Shown here: positions 8,842-16,119 of the stretch, piece after piece
Layout of the letters: each line of letters starts with the position of its first letter
Position numbering within the stretch: the stretch's first letter is position 1
Source: Anaerolineales bacterium
Lineage (GTDB): Bacteria; Chloroflexota; Anaerolineae; Anaerolineales; Villigracilaceae
DNA length: 64,000 bases
Direction: 5' to 3'
NCBI GenBank assembly: GCA_030834895.1
Contig: JAUQXA010000024.1
Location: 434,001 to 498,000, forward strand
Program-made: the position numbers and the translations under genes
Notes under the pieces: generated by a model
What the model was told of the DNA's origin: nothing
The model's input: only the letters and a program-made list of their open reading frames with translations
Database searches by the model: none

Positions 8842-10068
8842 ATGGCGAATGAAGAGCAACTGGCGATACTACGTCAAGGCGTGGAGGTGTGGAATAAGTG
8901 GAGGGAAGAGAATCCTGATATCCAAATTGACCTCAGTGAAGCCGATCTCGACGAAGCCAAATTGCCGGGAATCAATTTTAACCAAGTCAGGCTAAGGAGA
9001 GTCAACCTCTACAAGGCAGAACTGAGCGGTGCAGACCTCAGCAGAACCAATCTCAGGAAAGCCAACCTCTTTCAAGCCAGTCTGATCGGCTCTAATCTTG
9101 GCAAAGCCAGTCTCAAGCAAGCCAATCTCGGCGGGGCAAACCTCAGCAAAGCCAATCTCGTTGAGGCAAATCTCAGTGAAGCTGAGTTGAGAGGCGCCAA
9201 TTTCGGCAACGCCAACCTTGGCAGGACGAACCTCTATAAAGCCCGGATCGGTTCCGCCATCCTCAGGGGCGCAGATCTGACACAAGCAAATCTCACCAAC
9301 GCAAATCTCAATCATGCCGATCTCACTGGGGCAGATCTCAGCCGCGCCAATCTCACCCAGGCGACCTTGATAAGCACAAAAGTCACTGCGGCAAAAGTAT
9401 CCGGGAGCGATGTGTATGGGATCAACGTCTGGGACCTGGTTGGTGAATTCGGAGAGCAGGAAGACCTGGTCATCACACATAAAAACGAGCCTCTCGTTAC
9501 GGTGGACAACATCAAGGTCGCCCAGTTCATTCACCTGATCTTGAACAACGAGGAGATCCGCCATGTGATCAACTCGTTCACATCCAAATCGGTTCTCATC
9601 CTTGGTCGTTTCTCCATCCCGGAACGTAAAGCGATATTGGATGCGATCCGCATCAAATTACGTGAATATGATCTTGTGCCCATCGTCTTCGACTTTGACC
9701 GACCCACTGACAAGGATTTTACTGAAACGATTAAGACGTTGGCGGGTCTTTCCTACTTCGTAATTGCAGATGTGACCAATCCCAAGTCATCTCCGCTGGA
9801 ATTGCAGGCAACGGTCCCTGATTATCAAATTCCGTTCGTGCCGATCATCCAGGAAGGGGAAAGTCCCTTTGCGATGATGGTTGATCTGCAAAAGAAATAC
9901 AATTGGGTATTGCCGACAAGAAGCTACGACTCCATCGAAACCTTGATGTCCGCTCTGAAGCCGGGGATTATCGATCCCGCCGTGGAGATGCGGAACAAGC
10001 TGAGACTGGTCAAGGCGCAGGAGCAGGTGACAGAGTCGTTAAAGGATTATCTGGATAAAACGTTATGA
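8842..10068 (+). CDS. Pentapeptide-repeat protein with C-terminal Rossmann-like (TIR/NDT-like) domain
   Basis: Residues about 28-180 are an uninterrupted run of pentapeptide repeats, A(D/N)LxxANL type, which form a right-handed quadrilateral beta-helix. A helical linker (IKVAQFIHLILNNEEIRHVIN) leads to a compact alpha/beta domain at about 245-375. That domain starts SVLILGRFS, then has PIVFDFDRPTDKDFTETI and FVIADVTNPKSSPLELQ, a pattern reminiscent of TIR or nucleoside deoxyribosyltransferase-like nucleotide-binding folds. The C-terminus is a charged helix. The start ATG 8842 has TGGAGGTCAAT upstream. I infer a sensor-plus-enzyme layout; no activity is demonstrated by the sequence and the domain name is tentative. 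Confidence 0.8.
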   Translation: MANEEQLAILRQGVEVWNKWREENPDIQIDLSEADLDEAKLPGINFNQVRLRRVNLYKAELSGADLSRTNLRKANLFQASLIGSNLGKASLKQANLGGANLSKANLVEANLSEAELRGANFGNANLGRTNLYKARIGSAILRGADLTQANLTNANLNHADLTGADLSRANLTQATLISTKVTAAKVSGSDVYGINVWDLVGEFGEQEDLVITHKNEPLVTVDNIKVAQFIHLILNNEEIRHVINSFTSKSVLILGRFSIPERKAILDAIRIKLREYDLVPIVFDFDRPTDKDFTETIKTLAGLSYFVIADVTNPKSSPLELQATVPDYQIPFVPIIQEGESPFAMMVDLQKKYNWVLPTRSYDSIETLMSALKPGIIDPAVEMRNKLRLVKAQEQVTESLKDYLDKTL

Positions 10069-10078
10069 ATATCATCTT

Positions 10079-10168
10079 GTTGTGAGGAGCGGTTTACGAC
10101 GGCACTTGCGCAACTGCGCAGTGCCAGCGAGCAATCCCCTGTAATAAGGAGGTTGCTTCGCAATGACA
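10079..10168. repeat. Palindromic repeat family A, degenerate copy
   Basis: TGTGAGGAGCG at the left and GCTTCGCAATGACAC at the right resemble the ends of the GTCATTGCGAGG family. The middle holds a separate hairpin, GGCACTTGCGCA / TGCGCAGTGCC. Confidence 0.65.
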
Positions 10169-10173
10169 CACAG

Positions 10174-10209
10174 ACGAAGGTCAACGTGTTGCGGGAGAAT
10201 AGCAAATGA
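10174..10209 (+). pseudogene. HsdS-linker-like fragment overlapping the next start codon
   Basis: Reads T-K-V-N-V-L-R-E-N-S-K-stop, similar to the AKVNALRE segment of the 12214 fragment and of HsdS C-terminal linkers. Its TGA overlaps the ATG of the gene at 10206, and its GGGAG serves as that gene's ribosome site. Confidence 0.45.
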
Positions 10210-11249
10210 GTAAATACAATCTAAACACACTCAATCTTCGCGACTTTCAGGAAGCGATAGAACGGGGTGAGTATTCCACCTTTCCAGTATATGAATGGAT
10301 GAAGGCTCATGAAGCTAATCCAGGAAATGAACCAGTCATGGTTATTTGCCCGTATGATGGAACACTTTATCGAACACTGGGGCAATGCCCAAGCCCGTAT
10401 CATCCACGCCCAAAACCCAGACCTTCAGGGCGTATATTTCAATGGATTGTTTTCATCCCGGCAATAATTGCCTTCACTTACAGCCTGTTGAATAATCAGG
10501 CTCTTGTCGACTTAATCGCTACTGCATTACTGCTCATCATAACTTCCATCGTATTTACCCTTCTGCTTGCTTTTGTGATATGGATCTGGGCCAAGCTTTC
10601 TCCGGAAAGCGTTGTCCGCGGAGTTCGGCTCGCCGGTCATCTTGTATCGATATTATCAGGTTTCTTTGCAATGATGTTTGTTGCGATTATCCAGGGGAAG
10701 TTTCCTCCTCTCGTCTGGTGGGTAATTGAATTTGTTGTTGCTTTTGTGCTGGAAAACAATGTAACTGTTCTGGTGGCGCGTTTGGTGTTCCGATATGTGC
10801 TTCCAGGTTTTGAATTCTCCGAACCTGCGGATAGTCTTGAGAAGCTTGTACAAGATTGCGCAAATAAAATGGTGCCGGGGATTCCGTATCGATTGCTCTT
10901 TTTTGCCTCCTGCCTGTCTGTAGGGTTATGGTTATTCACCCCCGCACTCTTTGATGGTAATTTGCCGCCAATATGGATGGTTCCATTTATTCTTGCCCCT
11001 TATGCGGTTTGGTTGTGGAAATTTTACGAAAGATTTTTCGATTTGATGCAGCGCCCGGAACTTAAAAGACTAAAAAAGGAAGATCCTGACGTGTCCTTAA
11101 GGGTGGATTTGTTAGTGACGGCCCTTATGGCAATAATAAGACCGACAGAGATTGAACGCAAACGCTGGTGGCAAATGTTGCTGTTCTACATTTCGATATT
11201 ATTACCGCCTGGGGGCTGGGTTGCGTCCATCGTGATTCTTGGATTGTAA
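10206..11249 (+). CDS. Membrane protein, unrecognised
   Basis: 347 residues. The soluble N-terminal third contains YPVYEWMKAHEANPG-like and VMVICPYDGTLYRTLGQCP sequences, the latter with a C-P-x-D-G pattern that may be half a zinc site. Hydrophobic helices follow at about 78-95, 100-130, 145-165, 172-195, 228-250, 258-275 and 320-347. The region has AT-richer codon use than hsdR. The start is ATG at 10206, overlapping the stop of an HsdS-like fragment, with GGGAG nine bases upstream. Family and function unknown; it lies with another unknown gene at 11305. Confidence 0.75.
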   Translation: MSKYNLNTLNLRDFQEAIERGEYSTFPVYEWMKAHEANPGNEPVMVICPYDGTLYRTLGQCPSPYHPRPKPRPSGRIFQWIVFIPAIIAFTYSLLNNQALVDLIATALLLIITSIVFTLLLAFVIWIWAKLSPESVVRGVRLAGHLVSILSGFFAMMFVAIIQGKFPPLVWWVIEFVVAFVLENNVTVLVARLVFRYVLPGFEFSEPADSLEKLVQDCANKMVPGIPYRLLFFASCLSVGLWLFTPALFDGNLPPIWMVPFILAPYAVWLWKFYERFFDLMQRPELKRLKKEDPDVSLRVDLLVTALMAIIRPTEIERKRWWQMLLFYISILLPPGGWVASIVILGL

Positions 11250-11304
11250 GCAAAAATGGTTGTATCCGTGTTTGAGTTGTGTTATTTTACGTGGAGGTAA
11301 TTAC

Positions 11305-11775
11305 ATGACGGGAATGACTCCGCTTGATTTATTAATGGTAGTGCGAGGTGAAAAGATTGGATTCAAGGCGTGGGCAAAGGATTCTTACCGGAAGACATTG
11401 TTGCGCCTAAAAAACGAAAGTCTCAATGAAATTCAGATCGATGTTTCCAGGTCTGGATTAACAGCCAAGACAGGTGAAACTCAAACGATTGGGCTGTCTT
11501 ACCCAGTGGAATCCAGCCCCGGAGATCACATTCTTCTTTTGAAATCGGGACAAGAAAAGGAAATGGTTTTCAATTCCCGATGTCTTGATAGAGGAGGAAA
11601 ACCGCCTGAGAATGAAACTGAATTTGTGCTTATTCCTAATTTGCTGGCAGACTATGTTGCCGATTTACTGCAACAAGGAGCTGATCAAGGAGAAGTCTGG
11701 GATGCCATTGAAAGCAGAAAAGGTGAGATAACACGTAAGTCGCCAATTCCTGCAATCGTAGATAAATTCCAGTAA
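11305..11775 (+). CDS. Hypothetical soluble protein
   Basis: 156 residues starting at the ATG preceded by GTGGAGG (11291-11297); an upstream in-frame TTG at 11239 overlaps the preceding gene and is unlikely. The chain is mixed alpha/beta (GEKIGFKAWAKDSYRKTLLRLKNESLNEIQIDVSRSG, HILLLKSGQEKEMVF) with no signal peptide or membrane helix. No motif is recognisable. It probably shares a transcript with 10206-11249, being only 55 bases downstream. Confidence 0.68.
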   Translation: MTGMTPLDLLMVVRGEKIGFKAWAKDSYRKTLLRLKNESLNEIQIDVSRSGLTAKTGETQTIGLSYPVESSPGDHILLLKSGQEKEMVFNSRCLDRGGKPPENETEFVLIPNLLADYVADLLQQGADQGEVWDAIESRKGEITRKSPIPAIVDKFQ

Positions 11776-11796
11776 ATATCGTCAACCTGCGGGTCG

Positions 11797-11850
11797 GGGC
11801 GGACGTTGATGCCGTCAATTCTAGATAAGGCATTTACGGGAGAGTTGTAA
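11797..11850 (+). pseudogene. HsdS-tail-like fragment
   Basis: Reads G-R-T-L-M-P-S-I-L-D-K-A-F-T-G-E-L-stop, matching the end of the 6371-6628 fragment in peptide and DNA. The GGGAGAG inside it is the ribosome site for the TTG start at 11852. Confidence 0.6.
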
Positions 11851-11851
11851 A

Positions 11852-12211
11852 TTGGATACATTTGCCACCATATCTGTAGTTATCATAGCTATCGTATTGA
11901 TAGCGATTTCATATTCATGGGTTTATAAGCATCGGTGTAATATCTGTGGAAATATCCATATGAATAAGGATGAGCTAAAGAAATGTCAGACGTGTGGTAA
12001 GCTATTTTGCGAGGACAAGTCAACGCAACATGAAACAGTAAGGAGCAATGTTAGAGGTGTAATTGGGGAGGGTATTAATGAACAAAGAATTAATGAAAGA
12101 AAATATTACGGAAAACCTTGTGGCTATATTTTCATTCAGACCAATTCACAAGGGTCCAGCCATCGAAGATATTGTCGTAATCACAATCCTCAACACGTAG
12201 TATGGAAATAA
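11852..12211 (+). CDS. Small membrane-anchored zinc-ribbon protein
   Basis: 119 residues. One N-terminal hydrophobic helix (about 5-24, TISVVIIAIVLIAISYSWVY) is followed by CNICG, CQTCGKLFC and later PCGYIF and HRRYCRNH, giving a cysteine/histidine arrangement typical of metal-binding ribbons. It is likely anchored in the membrane with the ribbon in the cytoplasm. The start is TTG at 11852, fixed by GGGAGAGTTG directly upstream; no ATG fits. The sequence is AT-rich compared with neighbouring metabolic genes. Function unknown. Confidence 0.68.
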   Translation: MDTFATISVVIIAIVLIAISYSWVYKHRCNICGNIHMNKDELKKCQTCGKLFCEDKSTQHETVRSNVRGVIGEGINEQRINERKYYGKPCGYIFIQTNSQGSSHRRYCRNHNPQHVVWK

Positions 12212-12213
12212 TT

Positions 12214-12342
12214 ATGAACATTTATGAAGAATTGAGAATAGCGAAGGTCAATGCATTGCGGGAGTTGCAGGTCAAGGGCGGGGAGGAGTTGTTCGCGTTG
12301 ATGGCGAGTGTTCTTGATAAGGCTTTCAGAGGTGAACTATGA
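12214..12342 (+). pseudogene. HsdS C-terminal fragment (42 codons, intact frame)
   Basis: Starts at ATG 12214 and reads EELRIAKVNALRELQ, then VKGGEELFALMASVLDKAFR, then GEL and stop. This is the clearest of the HsdS-tail copies: a linker helix plus the terminal KAFxGEL. No recognition domain is present, so it cannot act as a specificity subunit. It may be a relic, although the frame is intact and could produce a small helical peptide. Confidence 0.62.
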
Positions 12343-12458
12343 AGACCCTAAAGGTTTCCTTGGCTATTGGTCAACTCGTCAGACGGGACGGTCTTGCCTA
12401 TCAGGACGAAGGTCAGCGGGCAAAACCTGATTCTCCCCTTTGGGGATTAGGGTCTCGG

Positions 12459-12507
12459 ATGGCGAAGGTCAATTCATCAAATTCCTAATATGAAAGGTGA
12501 AGAATAA
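12459..12507 (+). pseudogene. Shrunken HsdS-tail remnants before a lipoprotein gene
   Basis: Two minimal frames, M-A-K-V-N-S-S-N-S-stop and M-K-G-E-E-stop, echo the AKVN and KGEL ends of the neighbouring fragment. AAAGGTGAAGAA gives the ribosome site of the gene at 12510. Nothing else is seen in 12343-12509. Confidence 0.35.
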
Positions 12508-12509
12508 CA

Positions 12510-13088
12510 ATGAAAAAATCAAAGGTTTTGGCGATATTTCTTCTTTTTGTGGTATTGTTTTCCGCTTGTAAAGGAAAGACCGAATCGCCTGCATCGGGGG
12601 ATGCCGGGGATTTTGCCAACTGGGACTCATGGAACATCACATGGAAAGCCGCCGAACCGTTCGTTGACGTGACCGTCAAGAGTGGCGATGAGCAGGAAAC
12701 CTATGCCCCCGAACAGGATGGATACTGGTTTTTGGCAGTCCAGGCTGAAATGATAAACACAAGCAAAGATACCCAGGAAATGCGCTTCCCGAAGGAACCA
12801 ATCTACCTGACCGACAAAGAGGAAAAGGTCTACGACCTGGCTGGAATTGCGGAAGGAGAGACTATTCTCATGGCTCCCCCTTATACATTTATAGAGGAGA
12901 CCTATTTTACGACGACGAAATGGGATACGGGTTTTTATACAGTGGCATACCAGCCCGCAGAAGGCAAATGGTTCATCCAGGCGAGCGCAGGCGCAAAATT
13001 CCATCTGGACTTTCTCTTCACAACCCCCAGTAACACCAGCGGCTTTGTTTTGCATTTCGGAAACGGAATGCTTGTAAACATAAATTAA
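12510..13088 (+). CDS. Lipoprotein, unrecognised (DUF4352-like in layout)
   Basis: The 192-residue precursor has a lysine-rich start, hydrophobic core and lipobox LFSAC (Cys about residue 20), so it should be a membrane-anchored exported lipoprotein. The mature part is beta-rich: FVDVTVKSGDEQETY, GYWFLAVQAEMINTSKDTQ, IYLTDKEEKVYDLAG. It looks like an immunoglobulin-like fold that stabilises extracytoplasmic assemblies. The phrase LAVQAEMINTSKDTQEMRF resembles the telokin-like DUF4352 core, but I am not certain. The gene at 13114 encodes a related lipoprotein in what is probably the same transcript. Confidence 0.72.
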   Translation: MKKSKVLAIFLLFVVLFSACKGKTESPASGDAGDFANWDSWNITWKAAEPFVDVTVKSGDEQETYAPEQDGYWFLAVQAEMINTSKDTQEMRFPKEPIYLTDKEEKVYDLAGIAEGETILMAPPYTFIEETYFTTTKWDTGFYTVAYQPAEGKWFIQASAGAKFHLDFLFTTPSNTSGFVLHFGNGMLVNIN

Positions 13089-13113
13089 GCGCAACCAGCC
13101 AGGGTCTCTTCCG

Positions 13114-13821
13114 ATGAAACTCAGCAATCTAATTCAAGTTCGCGCGGCATGGGCATTGTTCGCGCTCCTTCTTTCCGCCTGCGCCTTCGAGGGCGCAAGC
13201 GTCGAAGAGCCGCATGGACTGAGAATCACCATGAAAGATGTCTACCAGGGGGTAAAGGAAGGGGATGTAGTGGATGTCCCGTTACCCAATGACAACGAAT
13301 ATATTACAGTGGAAACCTGTATCGAGAATTTCTCCGGGGCTGAACAGGTCATCCACAAGGAAGATGTTTTCATTGCAGCCGAAGACGGCAGTCATGTTTT
13401 CCCGGTGGCAGTGGGGTACGACCAGGCGGAAGTCTTCAGTTGGGCGGTTCCCCTGCTGGAGCCTGTTGGAGGGAAACGCTTTCCGCACGAATATTATTTT
13501 TTTCTGGTTCAAAGCGACGCGCTAATGAATATCCCCTCATACCAAAGTTTGGGGTGTGAGACCAGTTCCCAATTCAAGAGTTTGGCACTGCTTTTTATCG
13601 TACAAAAAGAAATTGCAGGTCAGCCTTATGCGCTGCATTTTCTGGATGGAGAAATACAGTTTGCGGCAAAAAAGCCATTTTCTGTTTCAGGTTACATAAA
13701 ATGGGGAGCAGGGCTTGCCGTCTTCCTATTCTCTATAGCGGTTGCGGTAATCATCATTGGAAAAAAGAAGGCAAAGAGGCAGGCGACTCTATCGCAGGAG
13801 CAAAATCAGGATGGCGGTTAA
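13114..13821 (+). CDS. Lipoprotein with C-terminal membrane helix
   Basis: 235 residues. A signal sequence ends in the lipobox LLLSAC (Cys about residue 23). The exported beta-rich domain (RITMKDVYQGVKEGDVVDVPLPNDNEYITVETCIENFSG) has the same general plan as the preceding lipoprotein. A C-terminal hydrophobic helix (AGLAVFLFSIAVAVIIIG) is followed by the basic stop-transfer tail KKKAKRQ, so it would be tethered at both ends. Only 25 bases separate it from 12510-13088. Function unknown. Confidence 0.72.
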   Translation: MKLSNLIQVRAAWALFALLLSACAFEGASVEEPHGLRITMKDVYQGVKEGDVVDVPLPNDNEYITVETCIENFSGAEQVIHKEDVFIAAEDGSHVFPVAVGYDQAEVFSWAVPLLEPVGGKRFPHEYYFFLVQSDALMNIPSYQSLGCETSSQFKSLALLFIVQKEIAGQPYALHFLDGEIQFAAKKPFSVSGYIKWGAGLAVFLFSIAVAVIIIGKKKAKRQATLSQEQNQDGG

Positions 13822-13903
13822 GTGCCACCTCACAAAGTACGCGACTTCAGAGGCGTGGGGAACGTTGCTGCCGTCCGCCGAAGGTGCGACCGCACGGAGA
13901 AGT

Positions 13904-14082
13904 GTTCAAGGGAGAGTTGTGAAGAGCGACCTCACCCCCGTCCCCTCTCCCACGGGAGAGGGGCGCCTGCGGGCAGGAATAACACCCTCCCCTTTAGGAG
14001 AGGGTTGGGGAGGGGTTGGTTTTGCGCTGACGGAGCTGCGCGGTTGGGTATTGTCCATGCTGGTGAATGGGCAGGTGAAGGT
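13904..14082. repeat. Inverted-repeat element (copy 2) plus a short repeat
   Basis: 13904-14023 is the second copy of the element at 8215-8333: GTTCAAGGGAGAGTTGTGA, CTCTCCCACGGGAGAGG, CCTTTAGGAGAGGGTTGGGG. It starts with V-F-K-G-E-L-stop, an HsdS-tail-like end. GCTGGTGAATGGGCAGG at 14059-14082 recurs at 14840-14863. The spacer 13822-14146 holds no credible gene. Confidence 0.82.
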
Positions 14083-14146
14083 AAAATAGGAGAAAGCATA
14101 TAAAAACAAGGAGCGGATATGGCGCAACTTGAAAGAAGGATAAGAT

Positions 14147-14836
14147 ATGTCACTACTCAAACGTCTTGAGCAAGGTTCTGCACCACCGCCGTCGGACTTT
14201 CATGACAGACATTCCCTACGAGAATGGTGGCACAATATTTTACGGGAATACAAGCAACACTATTCCTGCTTTGCAATATTTCTTGTCCTCCCATCAGACA
14301 AAGAAACAATTCGTTATTTGACCGACTTCGGTAATGAATTAGATATCATCTCGGGTGAAGATTGTTTGGTAATTGCCATAGGCAAGTCTGAATTCAGACG
14401 GTCTGGTTTTGACGAAAAAGTACAAAACCCAACAACCGCTGAAAAGGTTTCCAGTTTTCTGGATGAAATGTGGAACGCCGCCATAAAAGAACACGTCTCA
14501 AAAGGATATAGCGCCAAAATTGCCCAACTTTTCAACATTGAGGTGGACCAGTTCCCCTGCCTGCTGGTATTCAAGGATATTCGTTCTTCAAATCATCTGT
14601 TGATTACATTAAAAGGGATGGCGGCAGAGGAAATTGCGGGGCGAATGCGTTCCATATTTTCAATCATACACAAAGCAGTCGCAAACAAAGTTGACCCGCT
14701 TGAAGCGCTGGCACAAAACCAAAATGAAGAAACTTTCAAAAAAGCAGGAAAAACCATTTTAAATAAAGTGACTGGATTTGCCGAGAAAACCTTCGAGACG
14801 GCGATGGAAGCATGGATCAATGCAAGCGTTAAGTAG
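14147..14836 (+). CDS. Hypothetical cytoplasmic protein
   Basis: 229 residues, no signal peptide or membrane helix. It begins with MSLLKRLEQGSAPPPSDF and has a central alpha/beta part with FAIFLVLPSDKETIRYLTDFGNELD and AQLFNIEVDQFPCLLVFKD. The last stretch faintly resembles the substrate-facing half of a thioredoxin-like domain, but the paired active-site cysteines are absent. The C-terminus is a charged amphipathic helix (KAGKTILNKVTGFAEKTFETAMEAW). GAAGGATAAG precedes the ATG. No family recognised. Confidence 0.7.
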   Translation: MSLLKRLEQGSAPPPSDFHDRHSLREWWHNILREYKQHYSCFAIFLVLPSDKETIRYLTDFGNELDIISGEDCLVIAIGKSEFRRSGFDEKVQNPTTAEKVSSFLDEMWNAAIKEHVSKGYSAKIAQLFNIEVDQFPCLLVFKDIRSSNHLLITLKGMAAEEIAGRMRSIFSIIHKAVANKVDPLEALAQNQNEETFKKAGKTILNKVTGFAEKTFETAMEAWINASVK

Positions 14837-14839
14837 GGG

Positions 14840-15031
14840 GCTGGTGAATGGGCAGGTGAAGGTGTGACCTTCATCCATCTCCTGAAGGGTGAAGGCTTGC
14901 ACGATGGGATTTGTTCGACGCTTAGCGACAGGTGCGAATAGCCTCGGGAGGGCCGGGGAGGGGTTGGTAATCCGCTCCGCAAAGAACAGCGGGTGCGACC
15001 ATCGGGAAGAGCGTTCAAAGGAGTTTTATGA
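14840..15031. repeat. Composite repeat spacer ending in an HsdS-like tail
   Basis: Contains the second copy of GCTGGTGAATGGGCAGG (14840-14863) and, at 14953-15031, the second copy of the 5745-5821 repeat. The last bases read R-A-F-K-G-V-L-stop, and its AAAGGAG is the ribosome site of the gene starting at 15028, which overlaps the stop codon. Confidence 0.8.
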
Positions 15032-15450
15032 AAAGTAATCGATCATCCATTTTGGCGGTGGTGTTGCTGGTCTCGATAATATCTTTTGCCTGCTCCCTGT
15101 TTACCAGGGGTGAGACAGCAACGCCCACACCTGACTATATTTTTGAACCCGTAACCACTCCGCTCAAGATCGAACCCGATTCCCTGCCGAACGCGCAAAC
15201 AGGTGTGGAGTATGAGGTTGAGATCCGCGTGAGTGATAACGTCACGCCTTTGAATAGTGTATCCATTTCAAGTGGAGCACTCCCCGCGGGGCTTGAACTT
15301 GTTTTTGTGGACGGGGAAGATGGCGCAAAAATCATCGGTACGCCGGAGGAAACAGGGACATTCACTTTCACAGTCTTTGTATCGTGTTTCGGGACCATGG
15401 TCAGCGGGCAGATGTCGGAAAAAGATTATCAAATTGTGGTGGAGAAATAA
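15028..15450 (+). CDS. Lipoprotein with putative Ig-like domain
   Basis: 140 residues. The signal peptide ends in a lipobox (IISFAC), followed by a short Thr/Pro linker (ATPTPDY). The rest fits a putative immunoglobulin-like (He_PIG type) domain: LPNAQTGVEYEVEIRVSD, ISSGALPAGLELV and IIGTPEETGTFTFTVFVS, the characteristic G-x-x-Y and LPxGL and GTPxxxGT landmarks. It is probably displayed on the outer face of the membrane as a binding or structural module. The start ATG is set by the AAAGGAG carried on the repeat upstream. Confidence 0.8.
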   Translation: MKSNRSSILAVVLLVSIISFACSLFTRGETATPTPDYIFEPVTTPLKIEPDSLPNAQTGVEYEVEIRVSDNVTPLNSVSISSGALPAGLELVFVDGEDGAKIIGTPEETGTFTFTVFVSCFGTMVSGQMSEKDYQIVVEK

Positions 15451-15560
15451 GCTTTGATGACCCGGGTTCATGCGCTGCTGGAGCTTGACCCCCACCGTCC
15501 CACCAAAGGGGGCGGGAGAGGGTGTTTTGCCCGCTCCCGTCTTTTCACGAAGGTGACCGA

Positions 15561-16052
15561 ATGATTCGATTTTCCCAATTAGCCGGTATTGGAATTCTGG
15601 TGTGCTGCCTGGCCGCGGCCTGCGTCCCGCAAGCCACTCCCATGCCTGTGGATTCCATGGCAACAAGTATTGCTCTCGGCGTGATAGCCGCCCAATCCCA
15701 GACTGCCCAGGCGCTTCCACCGTCACCGACAGCCACTGCAACGCCCACCCCGCCTCCAACTCCAACCGTTACAAGCAGTCCCACGCAACAGCCCGTGGTC
15801 ATACACCTGGCTCCCTGCTGGTTTGGACCCGGACGAGCCTACAACCTTGAGAGCAATATCAAGGAGGGCGAGACCGTGGAATTACTGGCCGTCGGCACCG
15901 TGCCCGGCTGGTATATCATCCGTAACCCTTATTTCCATCAGCCCTGTTGGATTCAGGCTGAAAATCTCAGCCTCGACCCGGCGTTCGACCCCAGTCCATT
16001 TCCCATGATGACGCCGCTGCCAACACGGATCGTCCCAACCGTTGCGAAATAG
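15561..16052 (+). CDS. Lipoprotein with SH3-like domain
   Basis: 163 residues from the ATG preceded by GAAGGTGACC. The lipobox is LAAAC. A Thr/Pro/Ser-rich linker (TATPTPPPTPTVTSSPTQQP) leads to a compact domain with CWFGPGRAYNLESNIKEG, VELLAVGTVPGWYIIRNPY and CWIQAENL, which has the spacing of a bacterial SH3 domain of the type often attached to envelope proteins. A clear paralogue is encoded at 31685-32173 (PCYQGPGPTYPL, GIGSVPGWYVIINPYF, CWIEAKNL). Envelope-associated; partner unknown. Confidence 0.82.
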   Translation: MIRFSQLAGIGILVCCLAAACVPQATPMPVDSMATSIALGVIAAQSQTAQALPPSPTATATPTPPPTPTVTSSPTQQPVVIHLAPCWFGPGRAYNLESNIKEGETVELLAVGTVPGWYIIRNPYFHQPCWIQAENLSLDPAFDPSPFPMMTPLPTRIVPTVAK

Positions 16053-16119
16053 GCTGAACCCTGGCGCGCAGGAATGGGAATTATATGTCCATGTTGAAGC
16101 TGTGAGGTCTTATACCCGG

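Noticed and set aside
8992..9564. A 190-codon minus-strand frame with repeated EIG/CVGE-like units
   Set aside because: It mirrors the pentapeptide repeats on the plus strand; the periodicity is a by-product of that repeat.
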